From Monocercomonoides exilis (lineage: Eukaryota; Preaxostyla; Oxymonadida; Polymastigidae): a stretch of 64,000 nt of DNA. Where the stretch lies: the NCBI GenBank assembly GCA_001643675.2, contig LSRY02000008.1:1738001-1802000 (forward strand). Reading direction: 5' to 3'. Positions 47,424 through 58,454 of the stretch are shown piece after piece. The notes below the pieces were generated by a model, which was not told the DNA's origin, searched no databases, and worked only from the letters and a program-made list of their open reading frames with translations. Made by a program: the position numbers and the translations under genes. Position 1 is the first letter of the stretch, and every line of letters begins with the position of its first letter.

Positions 47424-48381
47424 GGTCGCATCCCTTTTTCCATCTTTTCTGCCCCTTCTTCATCGTCTGCTTTCCCCGTATCCCTTTTTCTTCTGTTGCA
47501 ATCTTCTGCTTGTTTTCAAAAATCCATTTTCTTTCATCGCTTTAATTGGCATTCGTAAAAAAATTCCAAGTACACAACAATACAAATATACAAGAAAAAT
47601 GAACGAAATAAAATCATTTATGAAATATATGAAAATCAGAAAAATAAGCATCAAGGCATAACCTTTGTGCAAGAAAAAAATAAAACAAAATAAAACAAAA
47701 CATACAATAAACCTTTTTATTCAATTTTTTTTTCGCTTACTCTTTCCAATTCGTCGTTTCTTCTTCTTCTTTTCCTCCTCCTCCTCCTCCTCTAAATATT
47801 GCTCCTTTTTGCTAACACACCCGCCTGCTCCATCTCTGCCGGCGATCCCGATGCCAATAGCATTTTCCCCATTTTGCTCAAAAGGAAAGAAAAGAAAATA
47901 GTCAAAGTCCAGTCCTCAGATTCCCTGATTCAAAAAACTTCAACAACTTGATTCCAATAAATAGATCAGAATGGCGAAGAAGGCAAAGAAGTAATTATTG
48001 AAGAAGTATTGAACGACAAATAGAAGGAGATGATAAAACTGATGAATCAGGAGAAGTGGATGATGATGATGTTGTTGTTGATGATGATGACCAAGAAGAA
48101 GTTATTTTAAAAATTATTTACAAAAAAGTTAGTGATTATAAATGAGCATTTGACAGCACCTTCACAGTTAGCAGCTCCAAGTGCTCCACCTCTATCTTTC
48201 TACTCCTCCTTCTTCGTTGTCTCAAAATCTTGCCAGGCAAAAATAATAAGAGAAGGGAAATTGAAAATAAGACGCTTGCAGATTTAAAGTTGAAGTGAAA
48301 TGAATTGAAATAGCCAAGGAACAATTTTTAGAAGAAAAATTGCATGAAGAAAATAAAATGAGCAGAAGAAGATGAGAAGGA
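47424..48381 (-). repeat. Region between copies 10 and 9
   Basis: It holds the replaced tail of copy 10 (48,380-48,140, homologous to that of copy 1), a GAT-rich block B equivalent at 48,040-48,110, T-rich gaps near 47,560-47,740 and sequence leading into copy 9. No separate gene is visible. Confidence 0.45.
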
Positions 48382-49698
48382 TTAACGGCTAAAATTCGCT
48401 CCTGTTCTAATTGAACTCTTCTCTTTGCCTGTCCCAATGATTGAAATCTTCTTTTCCCCAATCTCAACTGTTGTTGCCTCACTCACATGATTCCCTTCCA
48501 GCAGCGTGACTGTCAAGCTAATCTGCACCTCACACATCTCAAACGCTTTCTTCACTGTCAGACACGGATATGTTGTATTTGCCCCACAAAGTGGAGTAGT
48601 ATCATTCCCATTCACAGAAACATATATCGTCTTGTCCTTCAGCCAATCCTTCTTTTCCGTGTGCTGATAAGACCAAACACTTGCATTTGCATAATTGTAT
48701 GCATAGCACACTCTCTTGTCATCTGTGTTTGTGGTGTAGCATTCTTTGAACGGATTGTCTGAAGATAAAAAGACACTGTAGTAATCATTATACATAACGT
48801 CATGACCGTAAGAGGGGTTGTTATAACATTTGCACTCGTGGAAGAAAAGGAAATAACAATAGATTCCATCATCAGGTGCTGTTGGCCTGTTTGGATACAA
48901 TCTCATTCCTCCGCCCTCTTGCCGTGCTGAACATGAGATAAACTGCATGCTCCTCATTTTGAATGCAACTGGAACAGCAGCACAATACATACCTCCGCCG
49001 TAATAATTTGTAACCGAGCACGAAGTGAAACTGCAGTCAAACACACACGCACTCTCCCCTTCTCCATTTTCTGTTGGGATGCATCCTGTTCCTGAAACAT
49101 TAAAATTGTTAAGATTAAGACCACCTCCATAGCTATTTGCTTTGCAATTCTGGAATTCACAATCGCTGATCAGAACACATGATGAAATCGTATAAATAAG
49201 CATTCCACCCCCATAATGATTCTGAGCTGTGCATGCATTAAATGAGTTGTTCTCTATTTTAACTTCTTTTATGCTTGCGCACATTATTCCCCCTCCACGA
49301 CTGTATGCAAAACAATTATTAAATATACAATGGGAAACAGACACAGAGGCAGATGATAAACCATTCACACAGATTGCCCCTCCGCTCGATTCTCCATCCG
49401 TCCATGAATCACTGCTTCCTGTTGTTTTCGATCCGTTCCACTCGCACCAAGTGAATGTATTCGGTCCATTGTCAGTAATGTTTTGCCTCCCTGGATTCAA
49501 CTTTCCATCTGAAGTTCCTTCACATACAACGTTTCTTGTCCGGCAGCATCCAATGAATGAGGTGTTTGAAGCTGTCAAAGAGGCCAAGGGGTTGTTGAGG
49601 GAATGAACAATCCCGCTATCATAAACGTCACAAACTGATGAGAATGAGCAGCTGTTCATCATACACGTGGTTTGGGTTGACGTAGTTGTTGAAGGCAA
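48382..49698 (-). CDS. Beta-helix (Pmp-like) protein, copy 10
   Basis: The 438-residue frame shown begins at a TTG. In the same frame family sequence continues upstream (STAFLSSPSIPLVSLSHL) until a TAA at 49,839-49,837. No good ATG lies there, so an upstream exon or a start at MMNSCSFSS is needed. The middle (GGAICVNGLSSASVSVSHC to GGGML) is almost identical to copies 4 and 6, while the second domain is the YVSVNGNDTTPLCG...PCLTVKKAFEMCE type found in copies 3, 5 and 7. The gene therefore looks recombinant. The frame ends abruptly after SSIRTGANFSR with TAA, at the common 3' breakpoint. Confidence 0.65.
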   Translation of the reverse strand: MPSTTTSTQTTCMMNSCSFSSVCDVYDSGIVHSLNNPLASLTASNTSFIGCCRTRNVVCEGTSDGKLNPGRQNITDNGPNTFTWCEWNGSKTTGSSDSWTDGESSGGAICVNGLSSASVSVSHCIFNNCFAYSRGGGIMCASIKEVKIENNSFNACTAQNHYGGGMLIYTISSCVLISDCEFQNCKANSYGGGLNLNNFNVSGTGCIPTENGEGESACVFDCSFTSCSVTNYYGGGMYCAAVPVAFKMRSMQFISCSARQEGGGMRLYPNRPTAPDDGIYCYFLFFHECKCYNNPSYGHDVMYNDYYSVFLSSDNPFKECYTTNTDDKRVCYAYNYANASVWSYQHTEKKDWLKDKTIYVSVNGNDTTPLCGANTTYPCLTVKKAFEMCEVQISLTVTLLEGNHVSEATTVEIGEKKISIIGTGKEKSSIRTGANFSR

Positions 49699-51790
49699 GC
49701 ATGCATCATTTGCTGTTGAAATGTTGAAAAATGACAGGTGAGAGAGGGATACAAGGGGTATGGAAGGTGATGAAAGAAATGCTGTTGAAGATGAGATAAG
49801 AGATTCGCATGTCGAAACGCTTCCATCTTCACCTCCTTATCTTCTCCTTGCTCTTGGAGTCATGTCGCAAAATATCTCAAGAAGCTCATATCCCATTGTC
49901 TTGCCTCTTCCACTTCTTTTGATTACATGCTCTCTTTAAATATCTTTTTCTCCGCTTTTCTCCTTTTGCCTTCTTTCCATATTCCATTCGCATTCTTCGC
50001 TTTTGAATGTTAGCACAAAAGTCCCTGTTATGATTAAACAATTAAGAAAAAATATTAAAAATACATAAAATTGTTATTAAAAATATCACAAATCAGTACC
50101 ATTTTCTTTTTGCAATCTGCTTCCTTTTCTTCATCTTCATTTCCTTCTTGACTTCCTGTCACATTTCTTCTTCAGCCATTTCTTCAATTTTCCGATTATT
50201 CTTTTCCGTCGCTTCGCCTTCTTCTTTTTCAAAATTTAACATAAATCTTCAAAGGTCTCCTCTTCCATTCATTTCATTTAAAACCTCTGGCTTATTCATC
50301 TATATTCTCAAAAAAATTGTCATTGCCTGATTTCTGAAAAGCATCCAGCATGCTCTTTCCCCCATGTTCATTCATTCCCTGAAAATGTCCTTCCATAAAT
50401 CTTAATCCCTCAAAAAAAAAAATAAAATGTTTGAAAAATTGGAGGAAAAAAATAATACAAAACAAACTCTGAAATATATTTATCGCCAATCTTCACACAC
50501 TTTCTTCTTCTTCTTCGAGTGCCTCTCAAAATATTGTTCTTTTCTGCCAACAACATCCAGCTGATCTGTCTCCGCTGCCAATCTCAACATCAATGAAAGT
50601 GATTCTGTTCTGCTTCCAAAAATTTGCTTATTTCCAATTCTTGGCGCTGATTCCACTCGAATAACACATAAATAATAAAAATCCATTAAAATGATTTGGT
50701 GAAGAAGAAGAAGATAATGACCAAGAAGGGATAAAATTGACATATAATTTCAATTTCCGAAAAGGAGCATACAAAAACAATGATGGTGAAGAAGATGATG
50801 AAGAAATATAAAAATTAGTTGCATTCGATGAAGAATAAATATTTGCAGAAGGTGATGAAGGTGATGAAGGTGATAATCAAAAGTGAAGAGAAAAATACAC
50901 GATTTCATATCATTTGGAGGTGCATATGGAAACACGATTGCGATGTTGGTGATGAAAACAATAAGGCTGAAGAAGAAAGGGGAGAATAGACGGAATAGTT
51001 GAAGAAGACAATGAAGACGATGAAGAGGATGAATAAGATGTTAAGGAAATTTCATATGAAAGATAATTTTCTGTTGGAAGATATCCTCAACATAACAATC
51101 TCGTTCTCTGCTCCAGTTGCAAATACTTCGATGGCACAATGCCTAATGCGATAGCAAAATGACTCAAATCCATTTTGCCTATCATTTGCCTCCAGCTGCT
51201 TGCATCACGCCAAATTGTCTGTATTTCTCGGATTTTCGCCCCTCAACCCAAGCAATCAAGTGCCATTCTACCCCTTTCACCTCGTTCCATAAAATCAATG
51301 TCTTGCCCTTCTTCTCCAAAGAAAGGCACCTTGTTCTGCTCCAATTGCCTCCAATGTCCTGTTTCAGTCACTTGTCCCAATCTCTTCAACAAAATTTTTT
51401 GAAAATGTCCCCGCCATCTTCAAATGGTGCTCCCATTTCATAGAGATTGGCTGTTCTTCCTTTTTGCCTTGGATGTCTTCCAACCCCGTTCATTTCCGCT
51501 CCATCAAAATTCATTTTTCATCGCATTTCGAAACATCGCGCATGTTGAGTCCATTATAAGTCACATAAACATTTGTAACAAAATACATTCAGGCTCTAAT
51601 ATATTTGTAAGGTAACATTTGTCTCGCTTCCTCGTTGTTCTGCTCTGCATAGAATAAATTGTCCATTTTATATAAGTTGTCTGAATCACGACTTTGGAGA
51701 GGATACGGATGGAAATATCTTCACAACATATAGCACAATGTAAAATACATACATTGAAAATTCTTCATTTCCATCGAAAATATTGTTGCT
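49699..51790 (-). repeat. Leader repeat upstream of copy 10
   Basis: Read on the minus strand: block Z at 51,690-51,725, A at 51,060-51,440, B at 50,700-51,060 (GAA/GAT repeats on the plus strand), C at 50,490-50,700, a T-rich gap and D at 50,350-50,420, then the last blocks down to 49,840. From about 50,353 outward this is also the left arm of the large palindrome. The window end at 64,000 is its mirror image. Confidence 0.6.
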
Positions 51791-54014
51791 TCACAGTTCT
51801 CCATCAATCAATATGAACAATTTCATCTTCCATTAAACAGATATTGTTTTTGTAATACCCAACCTTTTCACTGGAAATATTTCACTTAGTCAACCTGTCT
51901 TTGTTTTAGCTTCGGAATCTGACCCCGTTGACAGTTTCTGAGCATTTGGCAAAACTTGATCATTTTCCATAACGAATAAGGGCCACAAAAGAAAAGAAAG
52001 TCCTACTCGATGCATTGTGGCTGAATGGACATATAAAGGCAATGTGATTAAAAAAATATGTATTTCTGGTGTGGGGTGATGGAGCTGAGCTTTTGGAGGG
52101 GCAGGGTTACGAAGGGGAAAGGAGCGATAAAAGGATGTTTTTTGTGGAAAAGAGGTGTTTTCGTGAGATTTCAGAGGCAAAATGGATGTGTGGCGGATAG
52201 ATAGGGATGAGATTTAGAGGGGTTGTTTTTGAGATTTTTATCATTGGGAAGGTGTTGAGGCAGTGTTTATTATTTGAGAAAAGGAATTTGTTGTTGAGAA
52301 GGTGGGATAAGATGGAAAACAAGAAGGGCCGAAAATGAGTGGAGTGAATGGAATATATTTATTGGAGGAGAGGACGAGAAATGGAGAGATATGTGGAGGA
52401 GGTGTTATTTATTTTCAAATGCAGGGAGAGAGAGGAGGGCTCATATGAGGCGGAACAAGAAGAAAAATTTTTGTGAGTGCGTGTATAATTAGAGAGGGAA
52501 GCGGGGTTGAAGGGGAAAAAAAAGTGAGAGATATTTTTTTAATCTTTTTTAATTTTTTATTGAAAGGACCGTTTGGCCGCGCCTCTCATTTGCAGGACAA
52601 GTGTTGGAGGCGGATGCGGAGGAAGACGGGAAGAAGGAACATCAGCGCTGGCACTTTGCATTGGAGGTGTGGAGACAGAGGAAGATGAGGAGCTGACTAT
52701 GGGAGGTGTTTTGCAATGGAAAGAGACAGAAAAAGGATGGAGATATTTATATTTTTTTGGTTGGAAGAAGGGGAATGGGAGATGGGGAGACAGGGACTGT
52801 GATATTTGGCGTGGTGGTATTGTTGTTGTTTTGGGGGGAAATGGAGAGAAGAAGAAGAGGTTTTGCGAAAAGAGATGGGAAGGGGTTATTCAGATGGAAT
52901 CTTCTTCTTTACCAGTTTTTTATGGAATGGAGTTTGTGGAGGTTATTTGAGTGGAAGAAGAATAGAGGGTTGTGGTTTGATTAATATTTATTTGAGGAAG
53001 CAGAAAAGAAGCGAAGGCGGGAAAGATGGGCTTTGTTGGCAGAACGGAGAAATATTTAGAAAAGTAGAAAGAAAAAAGTCGCGAAGGGGGGTTGCTATAA
53101 AAGGCATGAATATATATTTTTTTATTACGATTTTTCATATATTATTTTTGTTGAAATCAGGGTTTTTGCAAAGATATTTTATGCAAATGAATGAACATGG
53201 AATATGGAAAGAGAGGATTAAAAATGCATAAAAGAAGTCTGGATGAAATAAATGAAGGGGCGCATAGAGGAGTGAGCTGGAGGAGAAATGCGAAATGAAA
53301 TGAAAGAAAGATAATTTTGAAGGTTTTGGAAGGAGTGCTGGACAAATGTGGTTGAAAGCAAAAAGAGAGAATGGGAAAATGATGAAAAGACAAAAAACAT
53401 GCACAAATAATTGAGAAGAAGAAAAGAAAGTGTGCCTAACAAAGAAGAAAAAGAAAGAGAAAGGAATTTTAGAGAAAACTTGATGTGAGAGGCTTTTATG
53501 AGGAAATAATTCAAAAATTTGGAGAAAGTTCTAAAAAGAAGATGGAAATATACCTCGGAATATTAATCAAAATAAAAGGCTTGAAGATAGAGGTCACACT
53601 CCGCGTCTATTTCAGAAGGGTTTGTTTTTGCGGGAGATAACGGAAGGGACGAGGAAGCGAGGAATGCGGTGATTCTTTGACAAAAGTTGGCAAGATTGAA
53701 GGATAAAAAAGGTATGATATTTTTATTAATTATATTATTTGACTATTTTTTATATGATTTATTGTTTTTTCTTTCTATTTGTTTGAACAAAATTGTTTTT
53801 GCTTGCGTTTTCTAAAACAGCGAGGAAAAGCAGAATAAGATCAGACGATAGAAAGTGAAGGGCAATGAGCAGAATCAGCGTGGGAAAGAGCTTTATAGGA
53901 TCATTAATAATAAAAAGGCATTGGCAGTGAAGGTTCTTTTACACATTTTTTAAACAAGATACTTTATATGAGCAGCGAAAAAGGAAGGAAAAGAGTTTTA
54001 GGGGTATTGGAATT
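51791..54014 (+). other. Upstream region of copy 11
   Basis: Purine-rich plus strand with overlapping short frames. Around 52,370-52,450 one frame gives NGEICGGGVIYFQMQG, like a decayed beta-helix rung, so older coding sequence may be present. T-rich gaps ending in AG lie at about 53,107-53,160 and 53,712-53,820. No intact gene was found. Confidence 0.4.
53712..53820 (+). other. Candidate GT-AG intron upstream of copy 11
   Basis: A 109-base T-rich stretch starts AGGTATGAT and ends TTTTCTAAAACAG, both good spliceosomal signals. The flanks are purine-rich, unlike the stretch itself. If real, copy 11 has at least one untranslated or short coding 5' exon. Not proven. Confidence 0.35.
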
Positions 54015-55904
54015 ATGATGAAAATAATATTGAGAGGGGTTGGGAGAGGAAGGGATGAAGGAGGACAACGAGGTGGTGAAGAAAGAGGTGGAAAAGGAAG
54101 AGGAGAAGAAAGAGAAGAAGAAAGTGAAGGAGGTGGGAGTGTGTTTGTGTGTGAGTCGAATTTCTCATCTTTTTGTGTGTCTTCAGCCCCGTTTCTGGCA
54201 CCTCCTCTGACACGCCTTGTGACACTCACCCGACTGACCTTCTTCAACATCTCCACAAATCCACCAAAAATAACACATCTGGATGAAGGGCCGAGCCAAA
54301 GAGTGTTTCTGATGAGTGGATGTGAATTTGTGTTGGTATGGGATGTGTATGATGGGGGCATTGTCCCCTCGCTCAACAGCCCTTCATCGTCATTGGCTGC
54401 CTCGAACACCTCGTTTGTCAGGTGCTATCGCACTCAGAATGTTGAAGTCAATGGGAGTGAAGGGAATCCATCGAAACCAGCGAGACAGCAGATAGCAGAC
54501 AATGGGGCGAATTCGTTCACTTGGTGTGTGTGGAATGGGTCAAATACAACTGGAACAAACTCTGGTTATTCTTATGGAGATTCAAATGGCGGAGCGATTT
54601 ACATGTATAACAAGGCATCAGGAACACTTTCAGTGAAGTTTTGTTCGTTCAATGATTGTTATGCGCATTATGATGGCGGAGGAATATTGTGTGTTTCAAT
54701 CAATTCTATCAAGATTGAGAACAACTCGTTCAATGCTTGTACAGCAAAAAATTGGGCTGGAGGAGGATTGTATGCTAATTCGATTTCGTCATGTGTCAGG
54801 ATCAGCGGTTGCGAATTCAAGAGTTGCAAAGCGAAAAATTATGGAGGAGGTTTATGTCTCGATTCTTTTAATGTTTCTGGAACCAATTGTATTGGAACAG
54901 AAAGTGGGAAAGGGGAGAGCGCTTGTGTGTTTGAGTGTTTCTTCGCTTCGTGCTCTCTTACAAATTCTTATGGCGGAGGGATGTATTGTTATGGTGTCCC
55001 ATCTGCTTTCAAAATGAGGAGCCTCCAATTTATTTCTTGCTCAGCAGTGTCATATGGTGGAGGATTTTGGTTTAATCCAAGCCAATCAACAGCTCCAGGC
55101 AACAAGCTTTATTGCTATTTCTTCTTCTTCCACGATTGCAGTTGCAATGCCTCCACTCCATATGGACACGATGTAATGTATTACGATTATTACAATCTCT
55201 TCTCATCGAATAACCCATTCTGTGAATCGTATACAACGAATAGCGATGCAAACAGATTATGCTATGCTTATTATTCAGGCAGTTGGCAATATCAGCATAC
55301 ACAAAAGAAGGATTGGCTGAAGGAAGGGATGAAGGATCGGTATGTTGGGGTGAGCGGAGATGATACAAACAATCTGTGTGGGATGAGTGAGGCAGCGCCG
55401 TGCAAGACAGTGGGGCATGCAGTGGGGTCGAGCATGGCGCAGCTGAGCTCGACAATCACAGTGCTGGGTGGGAGGCATGTGAGCGAAGAGAAGACGATCA
55501 GTGTTGGGGGAAAGAAGATTTCTGTTTTGGGGAGAGGGAAGACGGTGAGTGTGATTGGGACAAGTGCGCTTTCTCCGCCTGCAACAACGCTGTTCAGCAT
55601 ATCTTCTGGCCAACTGGAGGTGGGGCATGTGGGGATCGATCACAACGCGACAAGAAGCTCATCGCCGAGTGTGTTTGTGGTGTCACTGGGGAGCGGGACG
55701 CTTTTGCTGGAGGATGTGGTGATCGACTCTTCGACATCAGGTGGGAATGGAATGACGAAGTGTGTGTTTGAAGTGGCACTGAGGCAGCTGAAAACGATTG
55801 ATGTGGAGATAGAAAATATGAAAGTGAGCCAACTTCTGTTTGTCGAACCATCATCAGTAGGATTGGCATTGAGAGAATATTATTTATTGTTTATTTTGTT
55901 CTGA
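54015..55904 (+). CDS. Beta-helix (Pmp-like) protein, copy 11, longest
   Basis: 629 residues from ATGATG. The frame is open upstream to a TGA at 53,928. Layout: residues 1-45 Gly/Arg/Glu-rich linker, 45-85 strand region with VSSAPFLAPP, then GGAIYMY (192), GGG at 221, 249, 277, 320 and 348, each after a C-x-F-x-x-C rung, then a YCYFFFFHDC segment, YGHDVMYYD (384), a Trp-Leu-Lys linker (434), and the second beta-helix start VGVSGDD...LCG...PCKTVGHAV (444-470), KKISVLG (500), and LLLEDVVIDSSTSGG (564). It ends in a short hydrophobic YYLLFILF and TGA. No signal peptide is visible, so an upstream exon may be missing. The second-domain version is unlike that of the other copies. Role unknown; the fold suggests a secreted or surface protein. 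Confidence 0.7.
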   Translation: MMKIILRGVGRGRDEGGQRGGEERGGKGRGEEREEESEGGGSVFVCESNFSSFCVSSAPFLAPPLTRLVTLTRLTFFNISTNPPKITHLDEGPSQRVFLMSGCEFVLVWDVYDGGIVPSLNSPSSSLAASNTSFVRCYRTQNVEVNGSEGNPSKPARQQIADNGANSFTWCVWNGSNTTGTNSGYSYGDSNGGAIYMYNKASGTLSVKFCSFNDCYAHYDGGGILCVSINSIKIENNSFNACTAKNWAGGGLYANSISSCVRISGCEFKSCKAKNYGGGLCLDSFNVSGTNCIGTESGKGESACVFECFFASCSLTNSYGGGMYCYGVPSAFKMRSLQFISCSAVSYGGGFWFNPSQSTAPGNKLYCYFFFFHDCSCNASTPYGHDVMYYDYYNLFSSNNPFCESYTTNSDANRLCYAYYSGSWQYQHTQKKDWLKEGMKDRYVGVSGDDTNNLCGMSEAAPCKTVGHAVGSSMAQLSSTITVLGGRHVSEEKTISVGGKKISVLGRGKTVSVIGTSALSPPATTLFSISSGQLEVGHVGIDHNATRSSSPSVFVVSLGSGTLLLEDVVIDSSTSGGNGMTKCVFEVALRQLKTIDVEIENMKVSQLLFVEPSSVGLALREYYLLFILF

Positions 55905-57075
55905 CCGCATAACACATTGACTGAAGAGAGAGAGAAAATAGAAATTCTGAGATTAACTTTTTAATATCATTTTTAGTGAAATGAAATATGATGAAGTGTT
56001 ATTTTGCATTGAGAATACGTATGCTTTACAAATTAGATTATTTTTTATGAATATGATTTGTTGATAAAAATTTTGTGGATGAGTGAAAAGATGGAATAAA
56101 TGAAAAAACACACAAAAAACAATGGTAAAATGATAAATTTTAAATGAATTCAAATATCTGTTTTTGACAAATTATTCCAAAAATGATTGTTATTTGAACA
56201 TTCTGATAAAAAAGTTTCAAAATATTTGAAAATAGAAACAAAAATCGAAAATGCTTTAATTATCAAGAAAATTGTATTTATCAATAATCATGATTTATCA
56301 TTCACTTTAGATTGCAATGATAATAAAATTATCATAGATTTATATATGAGTTGCTTCAGTCTTCTGATGATTGTGAATCATGAACACCACAGATAATCTT
56401 GTTTCAATGAGTATATTATTGTGAAGGTATTGAATATATTCAAACTCTGAAAAATATATTATTTTCATTTTTTATAAAAAAAATAATTTAAAAGATAAGA
56501 GAAGAAATTGTGTCAAATCATTTACAGGGATCTGTATTGTTTTCAAAAATTAATTCAAATAGACATTTGTTCATAAATGGGTGATTATTCTTGAAATCAA
56601 ACAATATTTCTGGGAGTGAATTATTTCCTTTCTCACTTTTCAATGAAGTTATTTGTGTTGAATTGAAATTGACACAGAGAATGGTGATGAACAATAAATG
56701 TGATGTTTTTTCATTTTTGAAAGTCATTTGATGTTGTTTTCCAACAATCATCAAAAATCTGAATTTATTGACAGAACGTGTCTGATCTCAAAAAAATGGA
56801 TTAGCCTTGAATAGCATAATCCTCAAGCCAATGAATCATTGTTGGAATGGTATCAACAATTTATCCTTAGAAAAAGACATTTCATCTTGAAACACTCAGC
56901 TCTTGCTCGTTTCTCAATGATCGTTTGTTGTTGAGTCTTTTCATCTCAAACAAATGTTTTGACATATTTTTCTTCTTTATTCCTATTTCTTATTTTCAGA
57001 TGTCTCAACTTTTGTTGAAAAAGTGGAAAATTGAGAAAAAATTGGAATGACAAACTGAAAAGGAAAGGGGGATGG
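55905..57075. other. AT-rich intergenic inside palindrome arm
   Basis: No gene is visible. A family 1 MITE terminus (GGGTGATTATTCTTGAAAT) lies at 56,579-56,597 and its mirror copy at 57,759-57,777. Mirror-image short frames in both arms carry no recognisable domain. Confidence 0.6.
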
Positions 57076-57281
57076 GTATTATTCTTTTTGAAAAGAAACA
57101 AATATTCATTTTAATTTCTGAAATGATTTTTGTGATTTTGTTTATCTTTTTTGTTCCAAAATTTTCAAATATCACGATTAATCAGCAAAAATATTCTATT
57201 TTTCCACATCAAAGAATGATTTCATTTCACATTCTCTTTTATTGAAATGAATATTTGTTTCTTTTCAAAAAGAATAATACC
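57076..57281. mobile_element. Element with MITE family 2 ends at palindrome centre
   Basis: It is bounded by TATTATTCTTTTTGAAAAG and its inverted copy CTTTTCAAAAAGAATAATA. The inner 133 bases (57,113-57,245) are the only non-palindromic part. The termini match those at 31,997 and 32,246. It may be a MITE that seeded the palindrome, or simply the inner end of the arms. Confidence 0.45.
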
Positions 57282-58454
57282 CATCCCCCTTTCCTCTTCA
57301 GTTTGTCATTCCAATTTTTTCTCAATTTTCCACTTTTTCAACAAAAGTTGAGACATCTGAAAATAAGAAATAGGAATAAAGAAGAAAAATATGTCAAAAC
57401 ATTTGTTTGAGATGAAAAGACTCAACAACAAACGATCATTGAGAAACGAGCAAGAGCTGAGTGTTTCAAGATGAAATGTCTTTTTCTAAGGATAAATTGT
57501 TGATACCATTCCAACAATGATTCATTGGCTTGAGGATTATGCTATTCAAGGCTAATCCATTTTTTTGAGATCAGACACGTTCTGTCAATAAATTCAGATT
57601 TTTGATGATTGTTGGAAAACAACATCAAATGACTTTCAAAAATGAAAAAACATCACATTTATTGTTCATCACCATTCTCTGTGTCAATTTCAATTCAACA
57701 CAAATAACTTCATTGAAAAGTGAGAAAGGAAATAATTCACTCCCAGAAATATTGTTTGATTTCAAGAATAATCACCCATTTATGAACAAATGTCTATTTG
57801 AATTAATTTTTGAAAACAATACAGATCCCTGTAAATGATTTGACACAATTTCTTCTCTTATCTTTTAAATTATTTTTTTTATAAAAAATGAAAATAATAT
57901 ATTTTTCAGAGTTTGAATATATTCAATACCTTCACAATAATATACTCATTGAAACAAGATTATCTGTGGTGTTCATGATTCACAATCATCAGAAGACTGA
58001 AGCAACTCATATATAAATCTATGATAATTTTATTATCATTGCAATCTAAAGTGAATGATAAATCATGATTATTGATAAATACAATTTTCTTGATAATTAA
58101 AGCATTTTCGATTTTTGTTTCTATTTTCAAATATTTTGAAACTTTTTTATCAGAATGTTCAAATAACAATCATTTTTGGAATAATTTGTCAAAAAAACAG
58201 ATATTTGAATTCATTTAAAATTTATCATTTTACCATTGTTTTTTGTGTGTTTTTTCATTTATTCCATCTTTTCACTCATCCACAAAATTTTTATCAACAA
58301 ATCATATTCATAAAAAAATAATCTAATTTGTAAAGCATACGTATTCTCAATGCAAAATAACACTTCATCATATTTCATTTCACTAAAAATGATATTAAAA
58401 AGTTAATCTCAGAATTTCTATTTTCTCTCTCTCTTCAGTCAATGTGTTATGCGG

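Larger units (their letters stand above)
50353..57112 (+). repeat. Palindrome 2, left arm
   Basis: Reverse complement of 57,246-64,000. Paired positions sum to about 114,356 (for example the GATGGGTATT at 57,071 pairs with AATACCCATC ending at 57,285). The arm is at least 6.75 kb and contains copy 11. Differences between arms that I noticed are run lengths only. The true left limit cannot be seen because its partner lies beyond the window. Confidence 0.9.

Noticed and set aside
52573-52950. 125-codon Gly/Trp-rich frame upstream of copy 11
   Set aside because: Three overlapping plus-strand frames of similar length exist in this purine-rich stretch; the mirrored copy gives no independent evidence. 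May be decayed beta-helix sequence.
54015-55904. Classical autotransporter (Pmp) with C-terminal membrane barrel
   Set aside because: Only the GGA[I]/Phe-Asn repeat resemblance is present; no barrel-like C-terminus, just a short hydrophobic end.
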